In this document: positions 6,523-13,529 of the stretch, one piece after another
How the letters are laid out: each line of letters starts with the position of its first letter
How positions within the stretch are numbered: position 1 is the first letter of the stretch
From: Verrucomicrobiota bacterium
GTDB lineage: Bacteria; Verrucomicrobiota; Verrucomicrobiia; Opitutales; UBA2995
Direction: 5' to 3'
DNA length: 16,871 nucleotides
Assembly (NCBI GenBank): GCA_027297085.1
Contig: JAPUIL010000010.1
Span: forward strand, 1 to 16,871
Position numbers and translations under genes: made by a program
Notes under the pieces: model-generated
The model's database searches: none
What the model saw: the letters and a program-made list of their open reading frames with translations, nothing else
Told to the model about the DNA's origin: nothing

Positions 6523-7650
6523 ATGAGTAATGCAAAAATCCTAATTGTCGAAGATGAAGGAATTACGGCTGAGGACATCAAGGACTGCTTGACTAGCCTG
6601 AATTATGACGTGCTTTGCATCTGCAGTACCGGGGAAGACGCCATCGAAAAAGTGCGTGAACTTGCGCCTGATTTGGTGCTTATGGATATTATGCTGGCTG
6701 GGGTGGTCGACGGTATTCAGTCCGCTGAGATTATTCGCGAGCAATATGGCACACCGGTGGTTTATTTAACGGCTTATACCGATCCCCAGACGTTGGACCG
6801 GGCCAAAATCACTGACCCCTATGGCTACGTTTTAAAACCGTTCGATCAGCGCGACCTGCAAATAGCCGTGGAGATCGCCTTGCACAAACACAGTTTACAG
6901 AGCAAAATTGCGGAAAGTCAGCGTTGGCTATCGACCACGGTAGCCAGTGTGCACGACGCGTTGATCGCGGTGGATTCGTCCTACCGCATTATTACGATGA
7001 ACCAGTCTGCCGAACAACTGACTGGTTGGAAGGAAGCCGATGCGCATGGACGTATTTTTACGCAGGTTTATACATCCTGCGATGCACACACAGGCGAGGA
7101 TCTACCCACCCCCATTCATTTGGCGTTGGAATCAGGGGAAACGGTTACGCGCAATGGGGAGGCCTTACTCATTGCCCGAGGAGGACATGTCTATCCAGTG
7201 GATGAAACAGCCTCGTTGATCGTCGACGAAATCCGAGGCGTACAAGGAGCCGTTTTGGTTTTCCGCGATGCCAGCCAAAGACTGGAAAACGAGAACAAAT
7301 ACCGCGATGACCTGGTGCCGGCGGTGCTGGATTCAATTGCAGCGATGCTCGTTGTTACCGATGCCGAAGGAAAAATCATCCGGCTGAACGAAAAGGCCCG
7401 ACGGGTAACCGGCCTTGAGGAAGAAGAAGTTAAGGACAAATACTTCTGGGATCTTTGTAGCAACCAAGAGGACACAGATCATACTTCGAATTCGTTTAAG
7501 AATATAAACGGCGTTAAAAACGAAATGAGTTTCGACTGCAGCTGGAGCACAAAATCTGAGGGCGACCTTAAAATCCGTTGGTGCAACTCAGCCATTCGCG
7601 AAGGTTCAGACGAAATCAGCTATATCCTCTGCACGGGCGTGGGACTGTAG
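6523..7650 (+). CDS. Response regulator with receiver and two PAS domains, no output domain
   Basis: The 375-residue protein has a receiver domain (about 4-122) with Glu10-Asp11, phospho-acceptor Asp55 in LVLMDIMLAG, Thr83 and Lys105 in KPF. PAS domains follow at about 131-255 and 265-375. It stops immediately after the last PAS strand (SYILCTGVGL), where most relatives read GVDIT and continue into a linker and HisKA_2 kinase. No DNA-binding or enzymatic domain is visible. It may be a phosphate sink or single-domain-like adaptor for the hybrid kinase upstream, or the remnant of a longer kinase. The TAG stop at 7648-7650 is formed by the GTAG head of a REP-like element. There is no Shine-Dalgarno motif upstream of the ATG. 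Confidence 0.88.
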   Translation: MSNAKILIVEDEGITAEDIKDCLTSLNYDVLCICSTGEDAIEKVRELAPDLVLMDIMLAGVVDGIQSAEIIREQYGTPVVYLTAYTDPQTLDRAKITDPYGYVLKPFDQRDLQIAVEIALHKHSLQSKIAESQRWLSTTVASVHDALIAVDSSYRIITMNQSAEQLTGWKEADAHGRIFTQVYTSCDAHTGEDLPTPIHLALESGETVTRNGEALLIARGGHVYPVDETASLIVDEIRGVQGAVLVFRDASQRLENENKYRDDLVPAVLDSIAAMLVVTDAEGKIIRLNEKARRVTGLEEEEVKDKYFWDLCSNQEDTDHTSNSFKNINGVKNEMSFDCSWSTKSEGDLKIRWCNSAIREGSDEISYILCTGVGL

Positions 7651-7757
7651 ACGTCCTTATAGACGTGCGAGGAAAAGCGTCCTTGAAAAGTATAGCGGAA
7701 GGACGAATAAAAATCTTACTTTTACTCCTGCACGTCTGCAAAAGGACTGCTTACTAC
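7647..7757. repeat. GTAG-headed inverted REP-like pair overlapping the stop codon
   Basis: On the plus strand GTAG (7647-7650) is followed by the hairpin ACGTC-cttata-GACGT (7651-7666) and GCGA. On the minus strand a second GTAG (complement of 7754-7757) starts a related unit sharing GTCCTT and AGACGTGC. AGACGTGC at 7661-7668 pairs with GCACGTCT at 7730-7737. Nested inside is a third stem, CGTCCTT (7678-7684) with AAGGACG (7699-7705). The whole could fold into one branched structure and lies in the convergent gap between the REC-PAS-PAS gene and the ROK kinase gene. Confidence 0.55.
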
Positions 7758-7786
7758 GGTAGCAATTCAACTGATCGGCCTCCGAG

Positions 7787-7808
7787 TCGCGAGCATGCTT
7801 GCTCCAAC
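7787..7808 (-). repeat. REP-like element, GGAG head
   Basis: On the minus strand the unit reads GTTGGAGCAAGCATGCTCGC and then GA, with stem GAGC (complement of 7801-7804) and GCTC (complement of 7791-7794). It matches the element at 10187-10210 closely (GGAGC-AAGCATGC-TCGCGA against GGAGC-GAGCTTGC-TCGCGA). It carries GGAG rather than GTAG, the alternative foot reported for REP sequences. Confidence 0.6.
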
Positions 7809-7835
7809 ACTTCGAATCGAACATGCCGGGTAGAA

Positions 7836-7866
7836 GTAGGGACCGATCGCCGAGCGGTCCGTCTTT
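7836..7866 (+). terminator. Hairpin terminator, GTAG-headed REP form
   Basis: GTAG (7836-7839) precedes a perfect 6-bp GC-rich stem, GGACCG (7840-7845) and CGGTCC (7855-7860), around a 9-base loop and followed by GTCTTTT. On the plus strand this is a plausible intrinsic terminator for the signalling genes. The U tract is short and the GTAG foot places it with the REP elements, so the two roles may coincide. Confidence 0.55.
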
Positions 7867-7877
7867 TCATAGATTCA

Positions 7878-8645
7878 CTACCTAATCTTACCTCTACCCT
7901 TATTTTTCACTCTTTCATACGCCGCCCAGGCTGCCCCAATGATCCCCGCCTCATTTTTAAGGGAGGCCATTCGAACAGGGGTTTTCAACTTCAGGTAAGG
8001 TACAAATTGTTCGGGTGTCTTCGATATCCCACCTCCTATCACGAATTGATCCGGATGAAACAGATAATCAAGGTATTCAAGGTAGGTATTAAAACGTCCG
8101 GCCCAGGTTTTCCAGGTCAGGTGATTTCGCTTTCTGGCTTCATTTGAACAGTAACACTCTGAATATCCCATTTTTTTCAGATATAGGTGGCCCAATTCTG
8201 TATTGGGAACCAGGTGGCCATCAATGAGTAGAGCAGTGCCCAATCCGGTGCCGACTGTGATAAATATTACCATCCCTGAGTTAAGATTTCTTCTACCATA
8301 TTTAAGTTCAGCCAAAGCTGCAGCATCGGCATCATTTAATACGATAGTTGGTCGACCTGTCGCTCTAGAAATCACTTTGACTGCATCGGTCCCAACCCAG
8401 GAATTTGATATATTGGTCGCGGTAAGGGCCTTGTTCTTTTTGATCACCGCAGGGAAGCCGACACCAATGCTTCCGTTCCATGTGAATTCGCCTGAAATTT
8501 TGGCGATAGTGTTTGCGATTGCTTTGGGAGTTGCAGGTTGAGGAGTCTCGTATCGAATCCGATCGGTCACCAGCTTTCCGGTCTTGATATTGACCACGGC
8601 TCCTTTGATGCCCGAGCCTCCAACATCGATTCCTAATACTTTCAT
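7878..8645 (-). CDS. ppgK: ROK-family kinase, polyphosphate glucokinase-like
   Basis: The 255-residue protein has the compact length of polyphosphate glucokinases, which phosphorylate glucose at C6 using polyphosphate or ATP in the cytoplasm. Seen are the phosphate loop DVGGSGIKG (7-15), GFPAVI (63-68), [10 protein letters not shown] (104-113) with the expected catalytic Asp105, VGTGLG (131-136), the PpgK-type NTELGH (148-153), [19 protein letters not shown] (181-199) and IGGGISK (203-209). The zinc motif CxCGxxGCxE of hexose-type ROK proteins is missing, as in PpgK; only Cys164 and Cys166 remain. The C-terminus is rich in Lys and Arg. The specificity for polyphosphate is inferred from overall resemblance, and a plain ATP-dependent glucokinase is the alternative. 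The gene stands alone between a membrane-protein gene upstream and a repeat-rich convergent gap. Confidence 0.85.
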   Translation of the reverse strand: MKVLGIDVGGSGIKGAVVNIKTGKLVTDRIRYETPQPATPKAIANTIAKISGEFTWNGSIGVGFPAVIKKNKALTATNISNSWVGTDAVKVISRATGRPTIVLNDADAAALAELKYGRRNLNSGMVIFITVGTGLGTALLIDGHLVPNTELGHLYLKKMGYSECYCSNEARKRNHLTWKTWAGRFNTYLEYLDYLFHPDQFVIGGGISKTPEQFVPYLKLKTPVRMASLKNEAGIIGAAWAAYERVKNKGRGKIR

Positions 8646-8748
8646 AGATCAATAAACATGAGCCGCTTTTATGTCGGAATCGCCCATCTGAAAGCAACCC
8701 AAGAAAGAAATTAAAAAAAACGGCCCCTTTCGAAGGCGATTTTAACAA

Positions 8749-8762
8749 GCTCATTTATGAGC
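8749..8762. other. Small palindromic hairpin between two minus-strand genes
   Basis: GCTCAT-TT-ATGAGC forms a 6-bp stem just after the stop codon of the 65-residue membrane protein on the minus strand, followed there by TTGTTAAAA. It may be a weak transcription end separating that gene from the ROK kinase gene. The loop is very tight and the U tract is interrupted, so this is tentative. Confidence 0.3.
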
Positions 8763-8776
8763 CCGGCAGGGAAGAG

Positions 8777-8974
8777 TTACTTGTGGGAAACAATTTCGTT
8801 CTGGTTAACCAGATCGACTAACCCGACCCCCGCCAGACCCGAAAATACCATAAGGTAAAAACCTGTCATCAGGTATGTATTGCTAAGGACCGTTACGCCC
8901 TCCAGATTTACAAAGCCAATTCCAAAAAGGGAAACTGTTGATACTAAAATAATGGAAATAAATAATTTTGTCAT
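8777..8974 (-). CDS. Small hydrophobic membrane protein (two predicted helices)
   Basis: The 65-residue protein starts MTKLFISIILVSTVSLFGIG and has two hydrophobic stretches (about 4-22 and 34-54) separated by a short polar loop, ending in a polar tail NQNEIVSHK. That pattern suits an inner-membrane protein with both ends on the same side; the first helix could alternatively be read as an uncleaved signal. I recognise no family and it has no catalytic residues to speak of. It is divergent from the MmcQ-like gene across a 146-base AT-rich gap and lies 131 bases upstream of the ROK kinase gene on the same strand. The ATG has a very A-rich upstream sequence without a Shine-Dalgarno motif. Confidence 0.6.
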   Translation of the reverse strand: MTKLFISIILVSTVSLFGIGFVNLEGVTVLSNTYLMTGFYLMVFSGLAGVGLVDLVNQNEIVSHK

Positions 8975-9120
8975 TGTGTTTTTTGGTTTTAGATTTGTTT
9001 AGAAAACACAACGCTGACTGAAGAAGTCGCAGAAAGTTTTATAAGATAAATATCACAAGTGTCTTTCTGTTTTTTTAAAAAGGATTGCCCAATACCAAAT
9101 TGCTTATTTTCATTCACCCT

Positions 9121-9537
9121 ATGGATCCAAACGGACTGCGGGACACATTGTTAAATTTTGCGGCTGTCACCGAAGAAGAACCGTTTGGACCGGACGTGGT
9201 AGTATACAAGGTATTGGGGAAAATGTTTGCGCTCAGTGCCTACGAATCTCCCCTCACCGTGAATTTAAAATGCGAGCCTGAGCACGCCCTTGAACTTCGC
9301 AATCAATACGAAACAGTCAACCCGGGGTTTCACATGAACAAGAAGCATTGGAATACCGTGACCGTCGACGGAAGTATTCCTAACGACGTTTTGCTCGGAA
9401 TGATCAAGCACTCATACCACCAAGTGGTAAAAGGGATGACAAAAAAGGATCAGGCAAAAGTAAAAGCACAGACCACAACCGGCCAAGATTCTCAAAAGGA
9501 TTGGCATGAAGAATTTTTGCGTGATATTTCCCGATAG
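9121..9537 (+). CDS. MmcQ/YjbR family protein
   Basis: From the ATG at 9121 the protein has 138 residues. It begins MDPNGLRDTLLNFAAVTEEE, followed by a Pro-Phe-Gly-Pro turn, which is the standard MmcQ/YjbR start, and contains KVLGKMFAL, SPLTVNLKC and the block HMNKKHWNTVTVDGSIPND. These proteins adopt a CyaY-like fold and are thought to bind DNA, but their role is not settled. Here there is a polar, Lys/Gln-rich extension of roughly 33 residues after the core (about 106-138) that the shortest family members lack. A longer reading from TTG at 9085 adds 12 residues outside the family and is unlikely. The next gene starts 99 bases downstream on the same strand, so the two may be co-transcribed. 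Confidence 0.9.
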   Translation: MDPNGLRDTLLNFAAVTEEEPFGPDVVVYKVLGKMFALSAYESPLTVNLKCEPEHALELRNQYETVNPGFHMNKKHWNTVTVDGSIPNDVLLGMIKHSYHQVVKGMTKKDQAKVKAQTTTGQDSQKDWHEEFLRDISR

Positions 9538-9636
9538 TTCCCATAAACCTATAGGAGATTTTCAGGGATTTCCCTATTTCATTCTTTTAAGAGCTATGCT
9601 TTACTATTCGGACTCTCTGATTCAATTCTACAAACT

Positions 9637-10167
9637 ATGATCCAGACGGTAAAAACGCAGGACGGAAAGCTAGCCATCATCGCAAGAATGGGCATTAAGT
9701 ACATCCCCTTCGAATTGGACGACATAGCGCAGGATTGGGCACGGCAACAGTCAAAAAAAGAAAACCTCACGGCGGTTGACCTTGTTACCATGGTATTAAG
9801 TGGCCGTGCAAAAGCAGCAAATCCATCTGCTCATACACGTGTCCTCAAGCGCATTGAAGAAGAACAACAGTTGCCTTTGGAGTTGGATTTCACTCAATCC
9901 TTTCTCTGTTGCGAGGATACAGGTCAGGAAAACAACCTCTGCCTTTGCCTCATTCACCAAGGCAAGGACTACGATTTAAAATTATTAACTGATTCTGCTT
10001 CCAATAAGCATCCAGTTGAAAAACAAATCCCCATCACAGAACTCTCGTTAAATCTGTTTAAAGAAATCATGGAAACCGGAAACTTCAGCCAGGCCCACCC
10101 TACCGTAAAACGCCTCAAGCATTGGTTCGCCGGAAGAATGGAACTCTGGGGATTAGCATACGGCTAA
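9637..10167 (+). CDS. Hypothetical protein
   Basis: The 176-residue protein is not one I recognise. It has no signal peptide and no membrane segment, so it should be cytoplasmic. The N-terminal part, IIARMGIKYIPFELDDIAQDWARQ, looks like a folded strand-helix unit. A central segment FLCCEDTGQENNLCLCL (about 89-105) carries four cysteines in two pairs, CC and CLC, which could bind a metal or form a redox site but match no standard motif. The C-terminal half ends WFAGRMELWGLAYG. It follows the MmcQ-like gene on the same strand. Codon use does not look foreign. The single ATG at 9637 is the natural start; an earlier ATG at 9596 is out of frame. Confidence 0.7.
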   Translation: MIQTVKTQDGKLAIIARMGIKYIPFELDDIAQDWARQQSKKENLTAVDLVTMVLSGRAKAANPSAHTRVLKRIEEEQQLPLELDFTQSFLCCEDTGQENNLCLCLIHQGKDYDLKLLTDSASNKHPVEKQIPITELSLNLFKEIMETGNFSQAHPTVKRLKHWFAGRMELWGLAYG

Positions 10168-10186
10168 AAAGGTTGAAGGAAAAAAC

Positions 10187-10210
10187 TGTAGGAGCGAGCT
10201 TGCTCGCGAA
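10187..10210 (+). repeat. GTAG-headed REP element
   Basis: GTAG (10188-10191) is followed by a perfect palindrome GCGAGC-TT-GCTCGC (10194-10207) and then GAA. The arrangement of GTAGGA foot, 6-bp stem and CGCGA end is the same as in REP sequences of Pseudomonas and relatives. It lies 21 bases after the stop of the hypothetical gene, in a convergent gap of 105 bases, so it may also serve as a transcription end for both flanking genes. Confidence 0.75.
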
Positions 10211-10272
10211 TCGATCAATTCCATAACTCCCACTTCAAAATAGGACGAGAAGTAGGATTTCAAAATTTACTT

Positions 10273-10677
10273 TTAACTATTCCAATCCTCCAGCCACTTC
10301 TCCAAATCACGACGATCTTTCTTCGTCGGACGTCCCGATCCTCTATCTCGCTCAACAATGGATTGAGCCAATGTCTGCTTCTTCAGCTTATCGTATTCAG
10401 ATTCTGGAGTCAGGTCCTCATAGTGCTGGATAGCAAGCGGTGCCCCCACTCGTTTAGGTAGTAATGCGACTACTTTCAGTGTTCGCTTCAGTCGTGGGTA
10501 TTCAATTGTAATTTCACTACCTACACGCACTGGAGAAGCCGGCTTGATAATATGCCCATTCATTCGCACATGGGACGCCTTACAAGCCGCAACCGATTTG
10601 GAACGTGTCCTGTAAGCGCGGATACACCAAAGCCACTTGTCGATGCGCATGGATTCGTTTTCAACAGGAAGTGTCAT
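10273..10677 (-). CDS. hslR: RNA-binding S4-domain protein, Hsp15-like
   Basis: The 134-residue protein has Hsp15/HslR length. The S4 domain occupies roughly residues 10-70: MRIDKWLWCIRAYRTRSKSV, then CKASHVRMNG, then KPASPVRVGSEITI, the normal alpha-L RNA-binding fold. The C-terminal GSGRPTKKDRRDLEKWL is the basic tail typical of this group. In E. coli Hsp15 binds free 50S subunits carrying nascent chains and helps recycle stalled ribosomes; that role here is by family resemblance. Its ATG overlaps the stop codon of the lipoate ligase gene by four bases (ATGA on the minus strand), a sign of translational coupling. An internal ATG at residue 10 is an alternative start. Confidence 0.9.
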   Translation of the reverse strand: MTLPVENESMRIDKWLWCIRAYRTRSKSVAACKASHVRMNGHIIKPASPVRVGSEITIEYPRLKRTLKVVALLPKRVGAPLAIQHYEDLTPESEYDKLKKQTLAQSIVERDRGSGRPTKKDRRDLEKWLEDWNS

Positions 10678-11612
10678 TTGCCAAACACAAGATTAACTAC
10701 CTCCGGACATAGCGTTCCGATTCCCGCTTTCAACAAAGAACTCAGAGTAAACTCTTCACCCAGCAATCCGTTATCCATTAGTGGATCCAAAAGTACATTT
10801 TTTTCCAAATACACTTTTTCGATCAATCCTTTTTTCACTTCAAACACAAGACGATCTTCCTTCACCGGTAATCGGAATTTAAACTTCGGAGTTCTACCTA
10901 TATTCCATTCCCATCGACTGAATTGGGCGTGCACCAGCTCTTGAACTACCTTGCTGGCTGCCTTAGGGACACTCGACGTACCTTCACCTCCAAAACTGTC
11001 AACCAGGAATTCCACCCAACGCGACTGAAAGACTTCCACGTCATCCGCATTTTCAAATTCCTCAAACAGATTTGTCACTGGGCCCCTTTGCGACGAAATA
11101 CCGCGACCATCCACCAAACCACCAACAGGGGTGAGACACGCATCTAGCACAGCCAAATCACTGGAATAAAGCAAAGTAGCATGATGAAGAAACCGTCCCA
11201 GCTTCAATGCCTGTGCCGAACCTGAAATTTTCTTACCTTTCACCTCCAGCCCGTTCCGTCCGTCTCTTTCAGCTATCAGTCCCCAAGATTTTAGAAACTG
11301 AATAGGAGGCTCCGTCCAACGCGCGTACAAATTTTCGGCAATGTTCTTTCGAACGCCAAAGAACGCCGTGTTAATATTACCCAAGTCATGATATACGGTT
11401 CCGCCTCCACTGATTCGTCTCAAAACCGGCAAACCCTGATCCTTGCAGAATCTAACATCCACCTCCAGATATGGATTCTGATTCTTACCAACCACCACAC
11501 ACGGCTCATTCCGATAAACCAGACACCCTTCCCCCTCATATTGATTAAGGAAAAACGACTCCAACCCCATATTCAAAGCTGGATCCGTCACCGGACTAAC
11601 AAACACTTCCAT
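10674..11612 (-). CDS. lplA: Lipoate-protein ligase A family protein
   Basis: From the ATG at 11612 the protein has 312 residues. LplA activates free lipoate with ATP and attaches it to the lipoyl lysine of E2 and GcvH proteins in the cytoplasm. The signature RRISGGGTVYHDLGNIN begins at residue 65, and GKKISGSAQ (126-134) contains the conserved lysine that contacts lipoyl-AMP. HHATLLY (143-149) follows. About 55 C-terminal residues with the pattern seen in the LplA accessory domain are present. Whether it uses lipoate or octanoate cannot be decided from sequence. A TTG at 11621 would add three residues and has a GGTGG at a reasonable distance, so the start is not certain. The downstream hslR-like gene overlaps it by four bases. 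Confidence 0.92.
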   Translation of the reverse strand: MEVFVSPVTDPALNMGLESFFLNQYEGEGCLVYRNEPCVVVGKNQNPYLEVDVRFCKDQGLPVLRRISGGGTVYHDLGNINTAFFGVRKNIAENLYARWTEPPIQFLKSWGLIAERDGRNGLEVKGKKISGSAQALKLGRFLHHATLLYSSDLAVLDACLTPVGGLVDGRGISSQRGPVTNLFEEFENADDVEVFQSRWVEFLVDSFGGEGTSSVPKAASKVVQELVHAQFSRWEWNIGRTPKFKFRLPVKEDRLVFEVKKGLIEKVYLEKNVLLDPLMDNGLLGEEFTLSSLLKAGIGTLCPEVVNLVFGK

Positions 11613-11730
11613 CACCCCCAATTCGATTCCACCGAAGACTCAGGATCAAGATTCAAGTACCACAATCCCAATTCAGCTTCCGCTCACGCCTTCATTCCCC
11701 TGTCCTGGTCTTGCTATGATTTTATACTCT

Positions 11731-11755
11731 CTCTGCCTTCTACCTTCTGCCTTCA
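11731..11755. repeat. Short pyrimidine-rich direct repeat
   Basis: CTGCCTTCTACCTTCTGCCTTC holds two CTGCCTTC units and one TACCTTC unit in an 8-base rhythm. It lies just beyond the sulfatase stop codon in the 143-base gap before the lplA-like gene. No function is visible, and the rest of that gap shows nothing else I can support. Confidence 0.35.
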
Positions 11756-13315
11756 TCAATAATCCCCCCCCGTCAAACTATGAAGCACCGAATCCTGCCA
11801 ATCCACCAGCTGCTTCTCAAGGATTTCGACAATGGCTGGCAGATCTTGGGCCAGATCATGTTCTTCGTACGGATCCAGACGCAGGTCGAAAAGTTCACGT
11901 GCCGGCTCGCCGCTCCTTTCACCATCAATCACGAGTTTGTAACGCGAGCTGGTAATAGCCCGGGGACCTTCATAATCCTGCTTGGCAATTTTTGGGTGTT
12001 TTAGATTGCGGAAGGTGCGTGTATAGACGCCGTTCATCTGTTTAAGAAGCGGAGTGGTTCCCGCCTGAAGCTCAGGTTCAATATAGGGTTCGCGACCGCT
12101 GTTTTCTTCTGGTCCAGTATTGTAGTTCCAAAAGCAGATAGGCTCCGGCCTCTCGGTCATTTCTCCATTCAGGAGAGGTTCAAGACTGACGCCGTCAATA
12201 GGAACGCCTGGAAGTGACTGGTCCGCCAGGTCACACAGCGTCGGTAAAATATCACTGGTAACCGTGTTCACATCCGAAATACGCGGTTCCGGAATGCGCG
12301 CCGGCCATTCGATAATTCCGGGCACGCGAATGCCGCCCTCGTATACATTGCCTTTCAGACCCCGGAAAGGGTTGGTTACATTGGCACTGGAAGGGACACC
12401 ATTGTCGCCACAATACCAGACGATGGTGTTCTCGCGAAGGTTCGCGTCGTCGAGGTAATCGCGTAATTTTCCAATCGCACGATCCATGGCGGTGATTTCT
12501 GCGTAACGTTCCTGAAGCACCTCATTGAGAGGGCGTGTGACTCTGAGCCCGGTCTCGATACTGGTTAAAGCAACCGTCTGTTCCTTATATTTTTCCGGCA
12601 AATTCGCGTAGAGGGCTAGGTCCTTCTTTAGGCCTATGTAAGGCTCGTGAGGTGAACCGAACCAGACAACCGCCATAAACGATTTCTTTTTTTGCTTCGC
12701 TTCCTTGATAAAGCGAATCGTTTCATCAATCACAATCTCCGAACTTTCGCCTTCATACTTTTTGGGAGGTCCACCGTTGCGAGAGAATATGGGATTCATA
12801 TCAAAGAAATTATCGTGTGACAGCCACTCGTCGAAACCCATCGCGCCCGGGTTGGTCGGAGAATCGGCCTTCACTGGCCCCACGTGCCATTTTCCGAAAT
12901 GAGCGGTGGCATAACCCGCTTGTTTCATGATGTGTCCTATGGTGATCTCCTCGGGCCGGATGGACCAATTGGGAGTAAAAGTACCGTAACGGTTCGGGTG
13001 GCGGCCCGTGAGAAAGCTGCCCCGTGTGGGGGAGCAGACCGGGGCACCTGAATAAAAGCGATCCAGCCGAAGGCCGAAAGCCGCCATTTCGTCGAGGACA
13101 GGGGTGACCAGGTGAGGGTGGCCATTGTAGGCCGTCTCATCCCACCCATGATCATCACCCATGAGGAGGATAATATTCGGTGGTTCCGCGGCAGTCAGAG
13201 CACCGCCAAGCACCGCCAGTGCGCAAGCCAGTTTAAGCGTGGAAATAAAACCGCGTTTTGGGTTCGTCCAGAAATTCCAGAAAGGTTTTGGGAAATGCAC
13301 AGTGATTGAGTCCAT
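11756..13315 (-). CDS. Secreted type I sulfatase (arylsulfatase A-like)
   Basis: The 519-residue protein hydrolyses sulfate esters, in marine Verrucomicrobiota usually from algal polysaccharides or glycosaminoglycan-like chains. A basic N-terminal stretch is followed by a hydrophobic core (about 25-42) and a likely cleavage after LTAA at 43, so it should be exported. CSPTR (94-98) is the formylglycine-type motif, with Cys94 as the residue to be converted by an FGE or anSME enzyme. Metal ligands are seen in MGDDHGW (Asp54, Asp55) and YCGDNG (Asp304, Asn305). GKWH (141-144) and SPHEPY (221-226) complete the active site. The n-region of the signal is unusually long at about 23 residues. The gene is divergent from the DUF4350-like gene. 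The sulfated substrate cannot be deduced. Confidence 0.95.
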   Translation of the reverse strand: MDSITVHFPKPFWNFWTNPKRGFISTLKLACALAVLGGALTAAEPPNIILLMGDDHGWDETAYNGHPHLVTPVLDEMAAFGLRLDRFYSGAPVCSPTRGSFLTGRHPNRYGTFTPNWSIRPEEITIGHIMKQAGYATAHFGKWHVGPVKADSPTNPGAMGFDEWLSHDNFFDMNPIFSRNGGPPKKYEGESSEIVIDETIRFIKEAKQKKKSFMAVVWFGSPHEPYIGLKKDLALYANLPEKYKEQTVALTSIETGLRVTRPLNEVLQERYAEITAMDRAIGKLRDYLDDANLRENTIVWYCGDNGVPSSANVTNPFRGLKGNVYEGGIRVPGIIEWPARIPEPRISDVNTVTSDILPTLCDLADQSLPGVPIDGVSLEPLLNGEMTERPEPICFWNYNTGPEENSGREPYIEPELQAGTTPLLKQMNGVYTRTFRNLKHPKIAKQDYEGPRAITSSRYKLVIDGERSGEPARELFDLRLDPYEEHDLAQDLPAIVEILEKQLVDWQDSVLHSLTGGDY

Positions 13316-13529
13316 GAGAATTACAGTGGTTGAGGACTTAACATCGTAGGAAATGCCCCCCCGGACTCAAGCTCAGATATCTAAAGAAGCTTGCACGGCC
13401 AAAATGCGAAAAAGCTCTTATGAATATTAACGCCAACGGCCGTGTACCCGTTTTCCTTAATCCATTGCCATTACTAGGGAATGATGTATTCAAGGACACA
13501 TTACATCTCAGGATGAACCTGTATTCCTC

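Noticed and set aside
7578..8147. 189-residue plus-strand open frame
   Set aside because: It overlaps the end of the REC-PAS-PAS gene, runs through the palindromic repeats and then reads antisense to the ROK kinase gene. The composition is that of a chance frame.
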